From Hyphococcus sp. (GTDB lineage Bacteria; Pseudomonadota; Alphaproteobacteria; Caulobacterales; Parvularculaceae), in assembly GCA_021776335.1 (NCBI GenBank), contig JAJFGB010000010.1:1-64000 (forward strand): a stretch of 64,000 nt of DNA, written 5' to 3'. Position numbers and translations under genes: made by a program. The notes beneath the pieces were generated by a model. The model worked only from the letters and a program-made list of their open reading frames with translations, ran no database searches and was not told where the DNA came from. Shown piece by piece: positions 57,586 to 64,000 of this stretch (position 1 is its first letter; each line of letters opens with the position of its first letter).

Positions 57586-58335
57586 GTGAGACCATTCCCG
57601 CAAAATGGCGGCATCAGCGCCTCGGCCCCTGCCGGCTTTGACAGCCTGCCTTTCCCGCCGGACCAGGGCCTGGAAAAATTCTCCCACAACCGGGCCGATA
57701 CCCCGCTGAAGCTGATCGCGGTCAGTCAAAGCGTGCAGGTCACCACAGAAGCCGGCGGCGCGACCCGGCGGCAGGACGTTATTGACCAGTCATGGGCAGC
57801 GCTGCTTGAAGCCTGTGGTTGCCTCGCCCTGCCTGTTCCAAATCACCCACATTCCGCAACACGCTTTCTGGACGAGGCGCCAATCGATGGCGTGCTTCTT
57901 ACCTGCGGCAACGAATTGACAATCAATGGCGGCAACGCGCCGGAACGGGACAGGACAGAATTCGCGCTCGTCACGCATGCCGTCCATAATAATTTGCCGG
58001 TTCTGGGGATCGGCCGCGGCATGCAGATTATTCAGCGCCTGTTCAGTGTACCGCTTAAAAAAGTGGATGATCACATTTCCCCGGCCCTCAAAATCAACGT
58101 CAACGGCGAAGATGAAATCGTCAACAGCGATCATCGCTATGGCGCCGTAGCAACGGCGCCGGGGCTCAATATCTGGGCGCACGCGCGCGACGGCGTTGTG
58201 AAGGCTGTCGAGAACAAAAGGCACAATCTGACCGGCATTATGTGGCGGCCGGACCGGACGCACCCCTTTGCGGCGAGTGACATCGCATTAATCAGAAGAA
58301 CATTTGACATGAACCGGCGCGCCGCAAATCTTTGA
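57586..58335 (+). CDS. Class I glutamine amidotransferase-fold protein, catalytically degenerate
   Basis: 249 residues from GTG 57586 with GGAGG upstream. Fold of the C26/gamma-glutamyl hydrolase group: LIAVSQSVQV start, DGVLLTCGNEL, NAPERDRTEFALV, VNSDHRYGAVA and a final GIMWRPDR. In active members the nucleophile sits in GxCRG; here it is GIGRG, Gly143 in place of Cys. The later His-Pro-Glu is Arg221-Pro222-Asp223. Both catalytic changes argue for a pseudoenzyme. Opens the island that ends in the lasso genes; a role as sensor or binding protein is inference. Confidence 0.78.
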   Translation: MRPFPQNGGISASAPAGFDSLPFPPDQGLEKFSHNRADTPLKLIAVSQSVQVTTEAGGATRRQDVIDQSWAALLEACGCLALPVPNHPHSATRFLDEAPIDGVLLTCGNELTINGGNAPERDRTEFALVTHAVHNNLPVLGIGRGMQIIQRLFSVPLKKVDDHISPALKINVNGEDEIVNSDHRYGAVATAPGLNIWAHARDGVVKAVENKRHNLTGIMWRPDRTHPFAASDIALIRRTFDMNRRAANL

Positions 58336-58551
58336 CAGGCGCGCCCACGAACAAAACCGTGATATGGATAAAAGCAACCTCAAATCGTCAACCCAGAGTG
58401 CATGCTGCGTGGCGGCCATGCCGCAGGATGAAACACCATGTATGGGCCCGGCCTTCAGGAAAGCCACCCTCTCCTATCAACCCTACGGGCAGGACGCCCA
58501 GCAATCCTGTTGCGACGAGATCGGCCCTGAGTCTCATGGAAAAAAGAAAAT

Positions 58552-58571
58552 ATATGTATGAAAATACATAT
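58552..58571. promoter_or_regulatory. Inverted repeat, candidate GntR operator
   Basis: ATATGTAT-GAAA-ATACATAT, a perfect 8-bp inverted repeat located 220 bp upstream of the first GntR gene. The TGTAT/ATACA half-sites fit the TnGTnnnACnA type consensus of the FadR branch only loosely. Confidence 0.45.
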
Positions 58572-58791
58572 GTGACCGGGACCAACCCCGTCAGGCAATA
58601 TGTCTCATACTGCATGGTAAAACGCGGCGTTGACGCGTAACGCAAGTAACGCCTTGACATGTTCACTTCAACGACAAGGAGATCATACCGGCAAAGAGAC
58701 TGGATACTGACACCTTCCCGGGAATGCAGCGAAGCAAATGCTCCACCGGTAACGCTTTAGAACAAAATTTGCACAGTTGAGGACTGAACCG

Positions 58792-59457
58792 ATGCACATG
58801 AATGGCGCGAACGCCGAAGCGGCCTATGATCTTTTGGAAGACCGCATTGCATTATACAAATATCGGCCGGGCATGCGCCTGTCGCCGGACCAGCTTTCAA
58901 ATGACATCCGCATCGGGCTGACGCCAACGCGCACGGCGCTACAATGGCTTCACCGGGACGGGCTGATCGGCCACCAGCACGGCCAGGGCTATTATGTCAA
59001 AACACCATCGACCGATGAATGCGCCGGGCTCTATCGCGGCAACAGAATTCAGCTTGACGGCGCACTTGCCCGGGCGGGCGCGAACGCCGCCAACGGCAAT
59101 AAAAACGACGTGTCACGTGAGAACGGGGTCGTGAAACCGGAAGACCTGGACGGCGCCCTCGACGCCGGCGCGATTAATCACGCGACGGCATATCTCTTTG
59201 CCGATATCGCCTCGCTCTCGGCCAGCGAAATCGTCATACGGGCCGTGCAGACCATCAACAGCCGTCTGCGGTTCATCCGGCTTATCGAGGCCGATGTTTT
59301 TGAGGGCGCTGACCGTGAACTGAACGCTTTGTATGCGTTGATGAATGACAAAAATTACGACGAGCTTCGCGGGGCTGTCGGGGCCTATCATGACAGGCGC
59401 CTAGCGGCTGTTCAGGAAGTTATCGATGCATCATTTGCGCGGGCGTTTCGCCAGTGA
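58792..59457 (+). CDS. GntR-type regulator 1
   Basis: 221 residues from ATG 58792, with GAGGA upstream. N-terminal winged helix (about 8-75): AYDLLEDRIALYKYRPGMRLS, LTPTRTALQWLHRDGLIGHQ and the wing GYYVKTP. C-terminal all-helical ligand domain with low similarity to the FCD group (GAYHDRRLAAVQEV near the end). It shares this ending with the second GntR protein, so the pair looks paralogous. Ligand unknown; likely controls the island. Confidence 0.82.
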   Translation: MHMNGANAEAAYDLLEDRIALYKYRPGMRLSPDQLSNDIRIGLTPTRTALQWLHRDGLIGHQHGQGYYVKTPSTDECAGLYRGNRIQLDGALARAGANAANGNKNDVSRENGVVKPEDLDGALDAGAINHATAYLFADIASLSASEIVIRAVQTINSRLRFIRLIEADVFEGADRELNALYALMNDKNYDELRGAVGAYHDRRLAAVQEVIDASFARAFRQ

Positions 59458-59555
59458 ACCTAGAAGAGAAGACCATCGGGAAATACAGAATTTGGAAGTG
59501 AGGTAACTGGATTTACATGAGCCACAATTAGCGCGCCGGGCTTTCATCCGCACCC

Positions 59556-59679
59556 GGAACCATCCTTCGAGGCCGGACTTTGTCCGGCCTCGAAGGATGA
59601 GGGGCGCGCAATGTGTTCCGGCACAATCCTCATCCTGAGGTGTGAGCAGCCTATGGCTGCGAGCCTCGAAGGATGGTTC
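59556..59679. repeat. REP-pair palindromic unit
   Basis: Two hairpins back to back: a perfect 17-bp stem with 5-nt loop (59561-59577 / 59583-59599) and a second imperfect one around GCAGCC-TAT-GGCTGC (59646-59660). The outer ends GAACCATCCTTCGAGG and CCTCGAAGGATGGTTC form terminal inverted repeats of the whole 124 bp. Looks like a BIME/REP unit known from alphaproteobacteria. Confidence 0.75.
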
Positions 59680-59718
59680 TAAACACGACGTTGTCACGTC
59701 AGCGCAAGGCGGCGGGCG

Positions 59719-59742
59719 TGTATACATTATTGTCATTATACA
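59719..59742. promoter_or_regulatory. Inverted repeat TGTATA-N12-TATACA
   Basis: Half-sites TGTATA at 59719-59724 and TATACA at 59737-59742, just upstream of the duplicated promoter element. A candidate operator for one of the GntR proteins; unproven. Confidence 0.35.
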
Positions 59743-59763
59743 AACTTTTAAGGTTACATGGTG

Positions 59764-59875
59764 GAATCATTCATATGATTCAAACAGCCATTCATTACAA
59801 AATCTTTTTACCGATATAGTTTGAAATCAGTTTTCATCGGGATTATTTTCACGATCGCCGCCTGGCGCGGCGCCT
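59764..59875 (+). promoter_or_regulatory. Duplicated upstream element, copy A
   Basis: Starts with GAATC-N8-GATTC (59764-59781), then ATTCATTACAAAATCTT (59790 on), then CGATATAGTTTG. The same series at the same spacing is found at 62777-62884 in front of the first lasso precursor, offset 3013 bp, with similarity continuing at about 60 % by eye to the start codon region. Suggests co-regulation or duplication of a precursor promoter. Confidence 0.7.
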
Positions 59876-59903
59876 GACACAGCCGCTCGCAACTGGAAAA
59901 AAC

Positions 59904-59945
59904 ATGTTCGCACATGGCGACCTTAGTTGAATGGATGGGATGACG
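59904..59945 (+). pseudogene. Relic of a lasso precursor gene (5' end)
   Basis: Downstream of copy A of the shared element, at the same distance as the real precursor (about 112-114 bp to the ATG), the sequence ATGTTCGCACATGGC aligns with ATGATCGCACTTGGA of the gene at 62915. It reads MFAHGDLS then TGA; a 2-nt deletion next to AGTTGAA would explain the break relative to LGKVSVET. The core region is missing. It appears as a dead copy of the leader-coding part. Confidence 0.5.
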
Positions 59946-60016
59946 GCCCGGTCGAAAACGCGCCAGGCGGTTTTGTTGCTCTCCAGTTGCACAAAACCCA
60001 AATACGCGGAAACAAA

Positions 60017-60718
60017 ATGCTTAACGCAGCGCACAGGACACGAATGATCACGGAAATTGCAGGCAATGGCGTTTATGAGCGCGTAAAGGCGCGCATCATC
60101 GCCCATGAATACGCCCCCGGAAAACGCATTCAGGTCGAGCCCCTGGCCGATCAGTGTTTTGTCAGCAGCACCCCGGTGCGCGAAGCGCTCATCCGCCTTG
60201 CCGCGGAACATGTGATCAATGATGTTCCGAAGGCCGGGTTTTTCATCAAGGAAATATCGGCGTCAGAGATCGAAGGTCTTTACGCCCTGCAGCAATTGTT
60301 GCTGGACTGGTCCCTGAGCACGATCGGAAATGATTGCCGGGGAAATGACAACAGGGCGCCGGGCATTCTCAAACCGCCCGATCTTCTTGGTGAAACGGAT
60401 CAAACGACGGAAATTTCCGCCGTGGCCGCCATACGCATCATGGACAATCTGTTTGTTCATATTGCCCGGCAATCCGGAAACACCGATGTCATCAGCCAGA
60501 TCGCAAACATAAATGACCGGACCCATTATATTCGCCAGAAATATTTTGAAATGTTCGAGGATACGAAAGGCGCCATCGCGAAACTTTGCGGGACCTATCA
60601 CGAAAAACAATTCGACAGGCTGCGCGACGATTTGAGGAATTATTTTCACGACAAAATGGACCGGCTGCCGGATCTGCTCCGGCTGCTGAGGGGATCCGCC
60701 CTCAGAACTTCTGCATGA
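60017..60718 (+). CDS. GntR-type regulator 2
   Basis: 233 residues from ATG 60017 (ATG 60044 also possible; the TTG at 59927 would overlap the relic). Winged helix: GVYERVKARIIAHEYAPGKRIQVEPLADQ, VSSTPVREALIRLAAEHVI and wing GFFIKE. C-terminal helical domain with the paralogous ending GTYHEKQFDRLRDDL. The HTH is closer to the GntR/FadR consensus than that of regulator 1. Ends 37 bp before the ABC exporter gene. Confidence 0.85.
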   Translation: MLNAAHRTRMITEIAGNGVYERVKARIIAHEYAPGKRIQVEPLADQCFVSSTPVREALIRLAAEHVINDVPKAGFFIKEISASEIEGLYALQQLLLDWSLSTIGNDCRGNDNRAPGILKPPDLLGETDQTTEISAVAAIRIMDNLFVHIARQSGNTDVISQIANINDRTHYIRQKYFEMFEDTKGAIAKLCGTYHEKQFDRLRDDLRNYFHDKMDRLPDLLRLLRGSALRTSA

Positions 60719-60755
60719 CGCTTCAGGCCGAATTTTCCCGAGACAGGAACGATCC

Positions 60756-62615
60756 ATGACAGGCGCCTTGAAACAAGCGATTTTTCTTGCATGGTCCGAA
60801 GCCGATGGTTTCGTCAAACGGCGCATGGCCCTGACGTTGCTTTTGGTTTTGGGAACAGCAGCGCTTGCGGCCCTGGCGCCGGTCGCCCTTAAATACGCCA
60901 TAGACGGATTGCGCATCAGCCCGCAAACGGCCCCCGGCTCCGCTGCGCTGACACTCATGAGTCCGGCGGTGCTCATTCTTCTTTATATTGTCAGCCTGTG
61001 GCTTTCCCGATCCCTTGGGGAAGCGCGATGGTTTTTATACGGTACGGCGGACCAGCGGCTGAACCGCAACCTCAGCCGTCGCCTGTTAAGCCATGTCATC
61101 GACCTTCCCATGTCGTTTCATCTCGACCGCAAGACCGGCGCGCTGAACCAAACCCTGGTCCAGGGCCTTGCCGGATACCGTATACTGACCAATCATGCGG
61201 TTTTTACAGTCCTCCCCGTGCTGGTCGAAGTCATGCTGGTCGCCGCCGTGCTGGTCTTTCTGTTTCAGGCCGAGTTTTTGTTGCTCCTCGGCGTTTCGAC
61301 TGCCGCCTATGCCGCGGTTTTCGGGCTCGGCGCCGCGCGCATCATCGGCCCGACCCGCGAGGTCTCCGCGACGCAGATTGAGGCCTATGCGAATATGACA
61401 GACAGCATCCTGAATACGGAAACCGTCAAATCGTTCAGCGCGGAGCGCCAGATCAATGATCGCTATGACAGCGCCCTGGCAAATTCTGAACGCTGGTGGT
61501 CGGTTTTTTACTGGCGCAAATCCGAGAACGGGTTGTTGGCGGCGGCGGTGTTTGCATTGTCCCTTGGCGCCGCCATGACCCTTGGCGCCCTGCGCGTTCA
61601 GCAGGGCGTCATTTCCGTTGGCGATTTCGTATTGATCAACGCCTATATGCTGCAGATCGTCCGGCCCCTGGAAACGCTGGGCGCCGCCTTTCGCGATATC
61701 GCCTATGGCGCCGCCTTCATTGAAAAAATGATGGGCCTGATGGGCCGACAACCGGAAGGTCGCAAAATCAAAGGCCTTAAAACCGAAAACCAAAAACACG
61801 CGGAGCCGGCGATCACCATTGTTGAAGGAGGCGCGCAAGCCCAGGCCGGCGCCGGCCGGCTGGAAATGCGCGCGATCAGTTTTTCCTACCTCCCCGGCCG
61901 AAAAATTCTTGAGGATATCGATTTCACCATCGAGCCCGGTGAGACCACAGCCATTGTCGGTAAAAGCGGCGCGGGAAAATCGTCTCTCATCCGATTGTTG
62001 ATGCGGTTTTACGAACCGGCAAGCGGTGAGATTCTACTGAACGCAAAATCGTCACGGGAAATGCCGCTGGAAGAGTTGCGGCAATCGATCGCGATCGTGC
62101 CTCAGGATACAATCCTCTTTAACGAGACCATCGCCTATAATATCGGCTTCGGCAGACTAGGCGCCGGCACGGCGGAGATCGAGCACGCCGCAAAATTCGC
62201 CCATATCCACGACCGGATCATGGCCATGCCCGACGGCTACCAAACCATTGTCGGCGAACGGGGCCTTAAACTCTCGGGCGGTGAAAAACAGCGGGTGTCG
62301 ATCGCCCGCGCCGTTCTTAAAAACCCGCAGCTATTTATTTTCGATGAAGCAACCTCTTCACTGGACGCAAAGACCGAACAAACCATTCTCGGCAATCTGA
62401 TCGAAATATCCAGGGGCATGACGACCCTGATTATTTCGCACCGTCTGTCCATGGTCGCCCATGCCGACGAGATCCTGGTTCTGGAACAGGGACGGATTGT
62501 CGAAAGGGGCCGGCATGACGCCCTTCTAAAGAACAACAGAAACTATGCCGCTATGTGGCGTACGCAACACCATCAGGAGACGGATGACCCGATCGGGAGA
62601 AAAGAGACCGCGTAA
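60756..62615 (+). CDS. ABC exporter, fused TMD-NBD (Atm1-like)
   Basis: 619 residues: six membrane helices in the first 330 residues, then an ATPase domain. Walker A GKSGAGKSS at about 402-410, signature LSGGEKQR at about 506-513, Walker B IFDEATSSLD at about 527-537. The fused exporter architecture is shared by Atm1/HMT1 and by lasso D proteins such as McjD. Position just before the precursors suggests export or self-protection, but the sequence alone looks more Atm1-like, so a D role is inference. RBS AGGAAC. Confidence 0.82.
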   Translation: MTGALKQAIFLAWSEADGFVKRRMALTLLLVLGTAALAALAPVALKYAIDGLRISPQTAPGSAALTLMSPAVLILLYIVSLWLSRSLGEARWFLYGTADQRLNRNLSRRLLSHVIDLPMSFHLDRKTGALNQTLVQGLAGYRILTNHAVFTVLPVLVEVMLVAAVLVFLFQAEFLLLLGVSTAAYAAVFGLGAARIIGPTREVSATQIEAYANMTDSILNTETVKSFSAERQINDRYDSALANSERWWSVFYWRKSENGLLAAAVFALSLGAAMTLGALRVQQGVISVGDFVLINAYMLQIVRPLETLGAAFRDIAYGAAFIEKMMGLMGRQPEGRKIKGLKTENQKHAEPAITIVEGGAQAQAGAGRLEMRAISFSYLPGRKILEDIDFTIEPGETTAIVGKSGAGKSSLIRLLMRFYEPASGEILLNAKSSREMPLEELRQSIAIVPQDTILFNETIAYNIGFGRLGAGTAEIEHAAKFAHIHDRIMAMPDGYQTIVGERGLKLSGGEKQRVSIARAVLKNPQLFIFDEATSSLDAKTEQTILGNLIEISRGMTTLIISHRLSMVAHADEILVLEQGRIVERGRHDALLKNNRNYAAMWRTQHHQETDDPIGRKETA

Positions 62616-62914
62616 GTAAGTTTCAGACCGCAGCATCTCGCACCGGAAAACCGACATGTGTTTACATGTGACGGCGGGATTTTTTTGCCCGCATTACCGA
62701 ATAATATAATTCAAATATAAAGCTGCTGACACTTTTCAACTTATCCCAACACAAAGTTTCTGATTTCAACCATATCGAATCACTCGAGAGATTCAGGCAT
62801 GTATTCATTACAAAATCTTCTTGTCGATATAGTTTGGAATCAATTTTTGCAGCAACTACTTTAAGAATTGCCACATGACGTGGCGTCAATGAGCAACCCA
62901 AAAAGGAGATCACC
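62616..62914. other. Regulatory gap before lasso precursor 1
   Basis: AT-rich 299 bp. Holds GCGGG-N9-CCCGC at about 62674-62692, which may end the exporter transcript, two ACATGT palindromes (62654 and 62664), copy B of the shared element, and GCCAC-N5-GTGGC at 62870-62884. No gene. Confidence 0.5.
62777..62884 (+). promoter_or_regulatory. Duplicated upstream element, copy B
   Basis: GAATC-N8-GATTC at 62777-62794, ATTCATTACAAAATCTT from 62803, CGATATAGTTTGG, ending in an inverted repeat GCCAC-ATGAC-GTGGC at 62870-62884. Same order and spacing as copy A. Likely promoter/operator of the first lasso precursor; the start codon follows 31 bp later. Confidence 0.7.
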
Positions 62915-63004
62915 ATGATCGCACTTGGAAAAGTTTCAGTTGAAACAAAAGCAACTGGAGTACAGCTCCTCGTTGAAGAAGAAACTGGGCAATTCTACAT
63001 CTAG
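62915..63004 (+). CDS. Lasso peptide precursor 1
   Basis: 29 residues. RBS AAAGGAG seven bases upstream of ATG 62915, and an in-frame TGA 138 bp... closer at 62876 rules out a longer leader. Leader MIALGKVSVETK (12 aa) ends with the LGxxSxET pattern of astexin/caulonodin leaders; Thr11 is the -2 residue. Predicted core ATGVQLLVEEETGQFYI with Ala1 and Glu9 (Glu21 of precursor) for the macrolactam, Phe15/Tyr16 as possible plugs. Ala1 cores are known from caulonodins. A core starting at Gly15 would lack Thr at -2. Followed by hairpins, a second precursor and a B gene. Confidence 0.8.
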   Translation: MIALGKVSVETKATGVQLLVEEETGQFYI

Positions 63005-63014
63005 AGTAGTCTAT

Positions 63015-63085
63015 GTGATCAGCATGCATCTACTTTTCGCCTGATCACAATTTTGAGGTGCCCGAGAAACTTTCCCGGGCATCTC
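63015..63085 (+). terminator. Tandem hairpins after precursor 1
   Basis: First stem GTGATCAG-N18-CTGATCAC (63015-63022 / 63041-63048), then GAGGTGCCCG-N11-CGGGCATCTC (63055-63064 / 63076-63085, one G-T pair). There is no strong T run behind the second, so partial termination or mRNA protection is more likely than full stop. Such stem-loops behind the A gene are common in lasso clusters. Confidence 0.6.
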
Positions 63086-63138
63086 ATTTCTCCTGTGTTG
63101 TTGCATCATTTCGCAGACGCACGGGCTGCAGATTCATT

Positions 63139-63154
63139 ACACAGTATACTGTGT
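63139..63154. promoter_or_regulatory. Perfect palindrome before precursor 2
   Basis: ACACAGTATACTGTGT, 16 bp without spacer, 198 bp upstream of the second precursor start and directly after an ATTCATTACA block (63132-63141) shared with copies A and B. Operator candidate. Confidence 0.5.
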
Positions 63155-63351
63155 GAGTGACAACGAATTACGAAACACTCCATGACACTCACTTGGGAAA
63201 CGTCGCCAGAAGCGCTGAAAAACATACGCTTTCACCGAACACTTTGCGTTTATTTCTGCAGAATTTTCGTATGTCGGAAACCAAGAAAACGATCAAGCTA
63301 AGGGCGTTAGGTTGATAGCTCACATAACAAGACATTCAAGGAGAATTAGTG

Positions 63352-63477
63352 GTGAAGAATTATGATCAGGTCCAGGCAACATCTTTGGTGATCCTCGGTA
63401 GTGTGACGAAGGAGACGGCTGCATGCTTTTGTATGATCGTACCGGAGGAAGATTTAGCGCTTTTTTATATGACATGA
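63352..63477 (+). CDS. Lasso peptide precursor 2
   Basis: 41 residues from GTG 63352, AAGGAGA eight bases upstream. Leader of 23 residues ending LVILGSVTKETA: Thr22 is at -2. Predicted core ACFCMIVPEEDLALFYMT (18 aa), Ala1 to Glu9 (Glu32) ring, Phe15/Tyr16 at the same core positions as in precursor 1. Two Cys (core 2 and 4) fall inside the ring, which is unusual. Pro8 precedes the acceptor. Encoded 96 bp before the B gene. Confidence 0.78.
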   Translation: MKNYDQVQATSLVILGSVTKETAACFCMIVPEEDLALFYMT

Positions 63478-63572
63478 ATCTGCAAGAAAACCGATTCACA
63501 CATTATATGACTGATGGTTGGTCTTCGTGATCTAGGCCTCTGCAATTTCAACACTCACAACACGGAGGTGTT

Positions 63573-64000
63573 TTGATTAATATGGAAAACAGCATCCAGG
63601 AGCCTGGTCATCAGTATCTATTAGCTAATCACATACACGCATGTAGCGCGAATGGCGATCTTGTATTCCTTGATTTGCATGCAGATGAGTATAGTTGTGT
63701 TTTACGTTCGCAAGCAGGCGCTTTTCACCAATTACTCTCCGCTGAACGTCGATTTCGAATCGCCAACGACTGTGGTGTCACATGTGCAGCTCAAGAAACG
63801 ATCCATAACATGGTGACGGCACGAATGTTAACTGAAGATCAATCGAAAGGTAGAATATTTAAGCCCGCCTCAATAGCGCATCCCATAAAAAGTTTTGTTG
63901 GGCAGAAAAAAACACAAAGAATTACCACCACATTATCCGAAAGATGGAACTTTTACATTGCATCATCGACCGCTTTAGCGCGCCTACGTTTTACGTCTCT
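63573..64000 (+). CDS. Lasso peptide B protein, RRE plus start of peptidase domain (partial)
   Basis: Open at the window edge. TTG 63573 (GGAGG four bases upstream) or ATG 63582. The stretch HIHACSANGDLVFLDLHADEYSCVL is the PqqD-like RRE of lasso B proteins (about residues 10-90), which binds the leader. From about residue 118 (LSERWNFYIASSTALARLRF) the transglutaminase-like leader peptidase begins; its catalytic Cys-His-Asp lie beyond 64000. A fused B is usual for proteobacteria. The asparagine-synthetase-like C protein should follow. Confidence 0.78.
   Translation, partial: MINMENSIQEPGHQYLLANHIHACSANGDLVFLDLHADEYSCVLRSQAGAFHQLLSAERRFRIANDCGVTCAAQETIHNMVTARMLTEDQSKGRIFKPASIAHPIKSFVGQKKTQRITTTLSERWNFYIASSTALARLRFTS

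Noticed and set aside
62785-62884. Reading the shared upstream element as a CRISPR or insertion-sequence end
   Set aside because: Only two spaced copies, no spacers, no transposase, and the copies continue into precursor coding sequence.
63182-63301. 39-codon frame between the two lasso precursors
   Set aside because: Lacks a ribosome site and the LG-x(5)-T leader end; rich in Arg/Cys by chance.

Overview
The window looks like chromosomal DNA of an alphaproteobacterium near the Parvularculales/Caulobacterales, at about 55 % GC by eye. Pointers are a PopZ/DUF2497 gene next to a TolC-type gene and a pcm-type methyltransferase, a DUF3126 gene, a CC0125/CC1285-type lipoprotein, bolA-dnaJ-cobS synteny, and the pepA / lptF-lptG / lptD-surA-pdxA-rsmA block. 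The genus call is inference; no rRNA lies in the window.

Layout. 1-731 is gene-free with inverted repeats. 732-9550 holds a patatin lipase, CBS protein, rhomboid, PilZ and GYF proteins, a decayed phoH fragment, and membrane proteins of unknown role. 9694-15202 holds an ABC-F ATPase, chorismate mutase, two overlapping hotdog thioesterases, a zinc-finger protein, HolC and PepA. 15336-23298 is the outer-membrane biogenesis and housekeeping block (LptF, LptG, LptD, SurA, PdxA, RsmA). 23304-33176 carries acyl-CoA ligase, thioesterase, cupin, FAD oxidoreductase, rhomboid, BolA, J-domain protein, CobS, a desaturase and an M20 amidohydrolase. 33401-40578 is more accessory: a secreted alpha/beta hydrolase with a small secreted neighbour, a carotenoid oxygenase, an FG-GAP/ASPIC protein and two membrane proteins. 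40602-50305 is core (RadA, CvpA, PurF, ValS, PopZ, TolC, Pcm, tRNA-Cys). 50549-56543 is a complete RND efflux operon. tRNA-Asn follows at 56948.

From tRNA-Asn to the right edge the character changes, and the last 1.4 kb is clearly AT-richer. On the plus strand it encodes a class I amidotransferase-fold protein whose catalytic residues are replaced, two GntR-type regulators, an ABC exporter, two very small lasso-peptide precursor genes (62915-63004 and 63352-63477), and the start of a lasso B protein (RRE domain plus start of the peptidase domain) that runs off the edge. Both precursors carry an LG-x(5)-T end of leader and predict Ala1-to-Glu9 rings of a type close to astexins and caulonodins. 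The upstream region of the first precursor is duplicated 3 kb upstream, where it leads into a broken precursor relic. This is the most interesting part of the window: a probable undescribed lasso-peptide cluster, cut by the window end before its cyclase.
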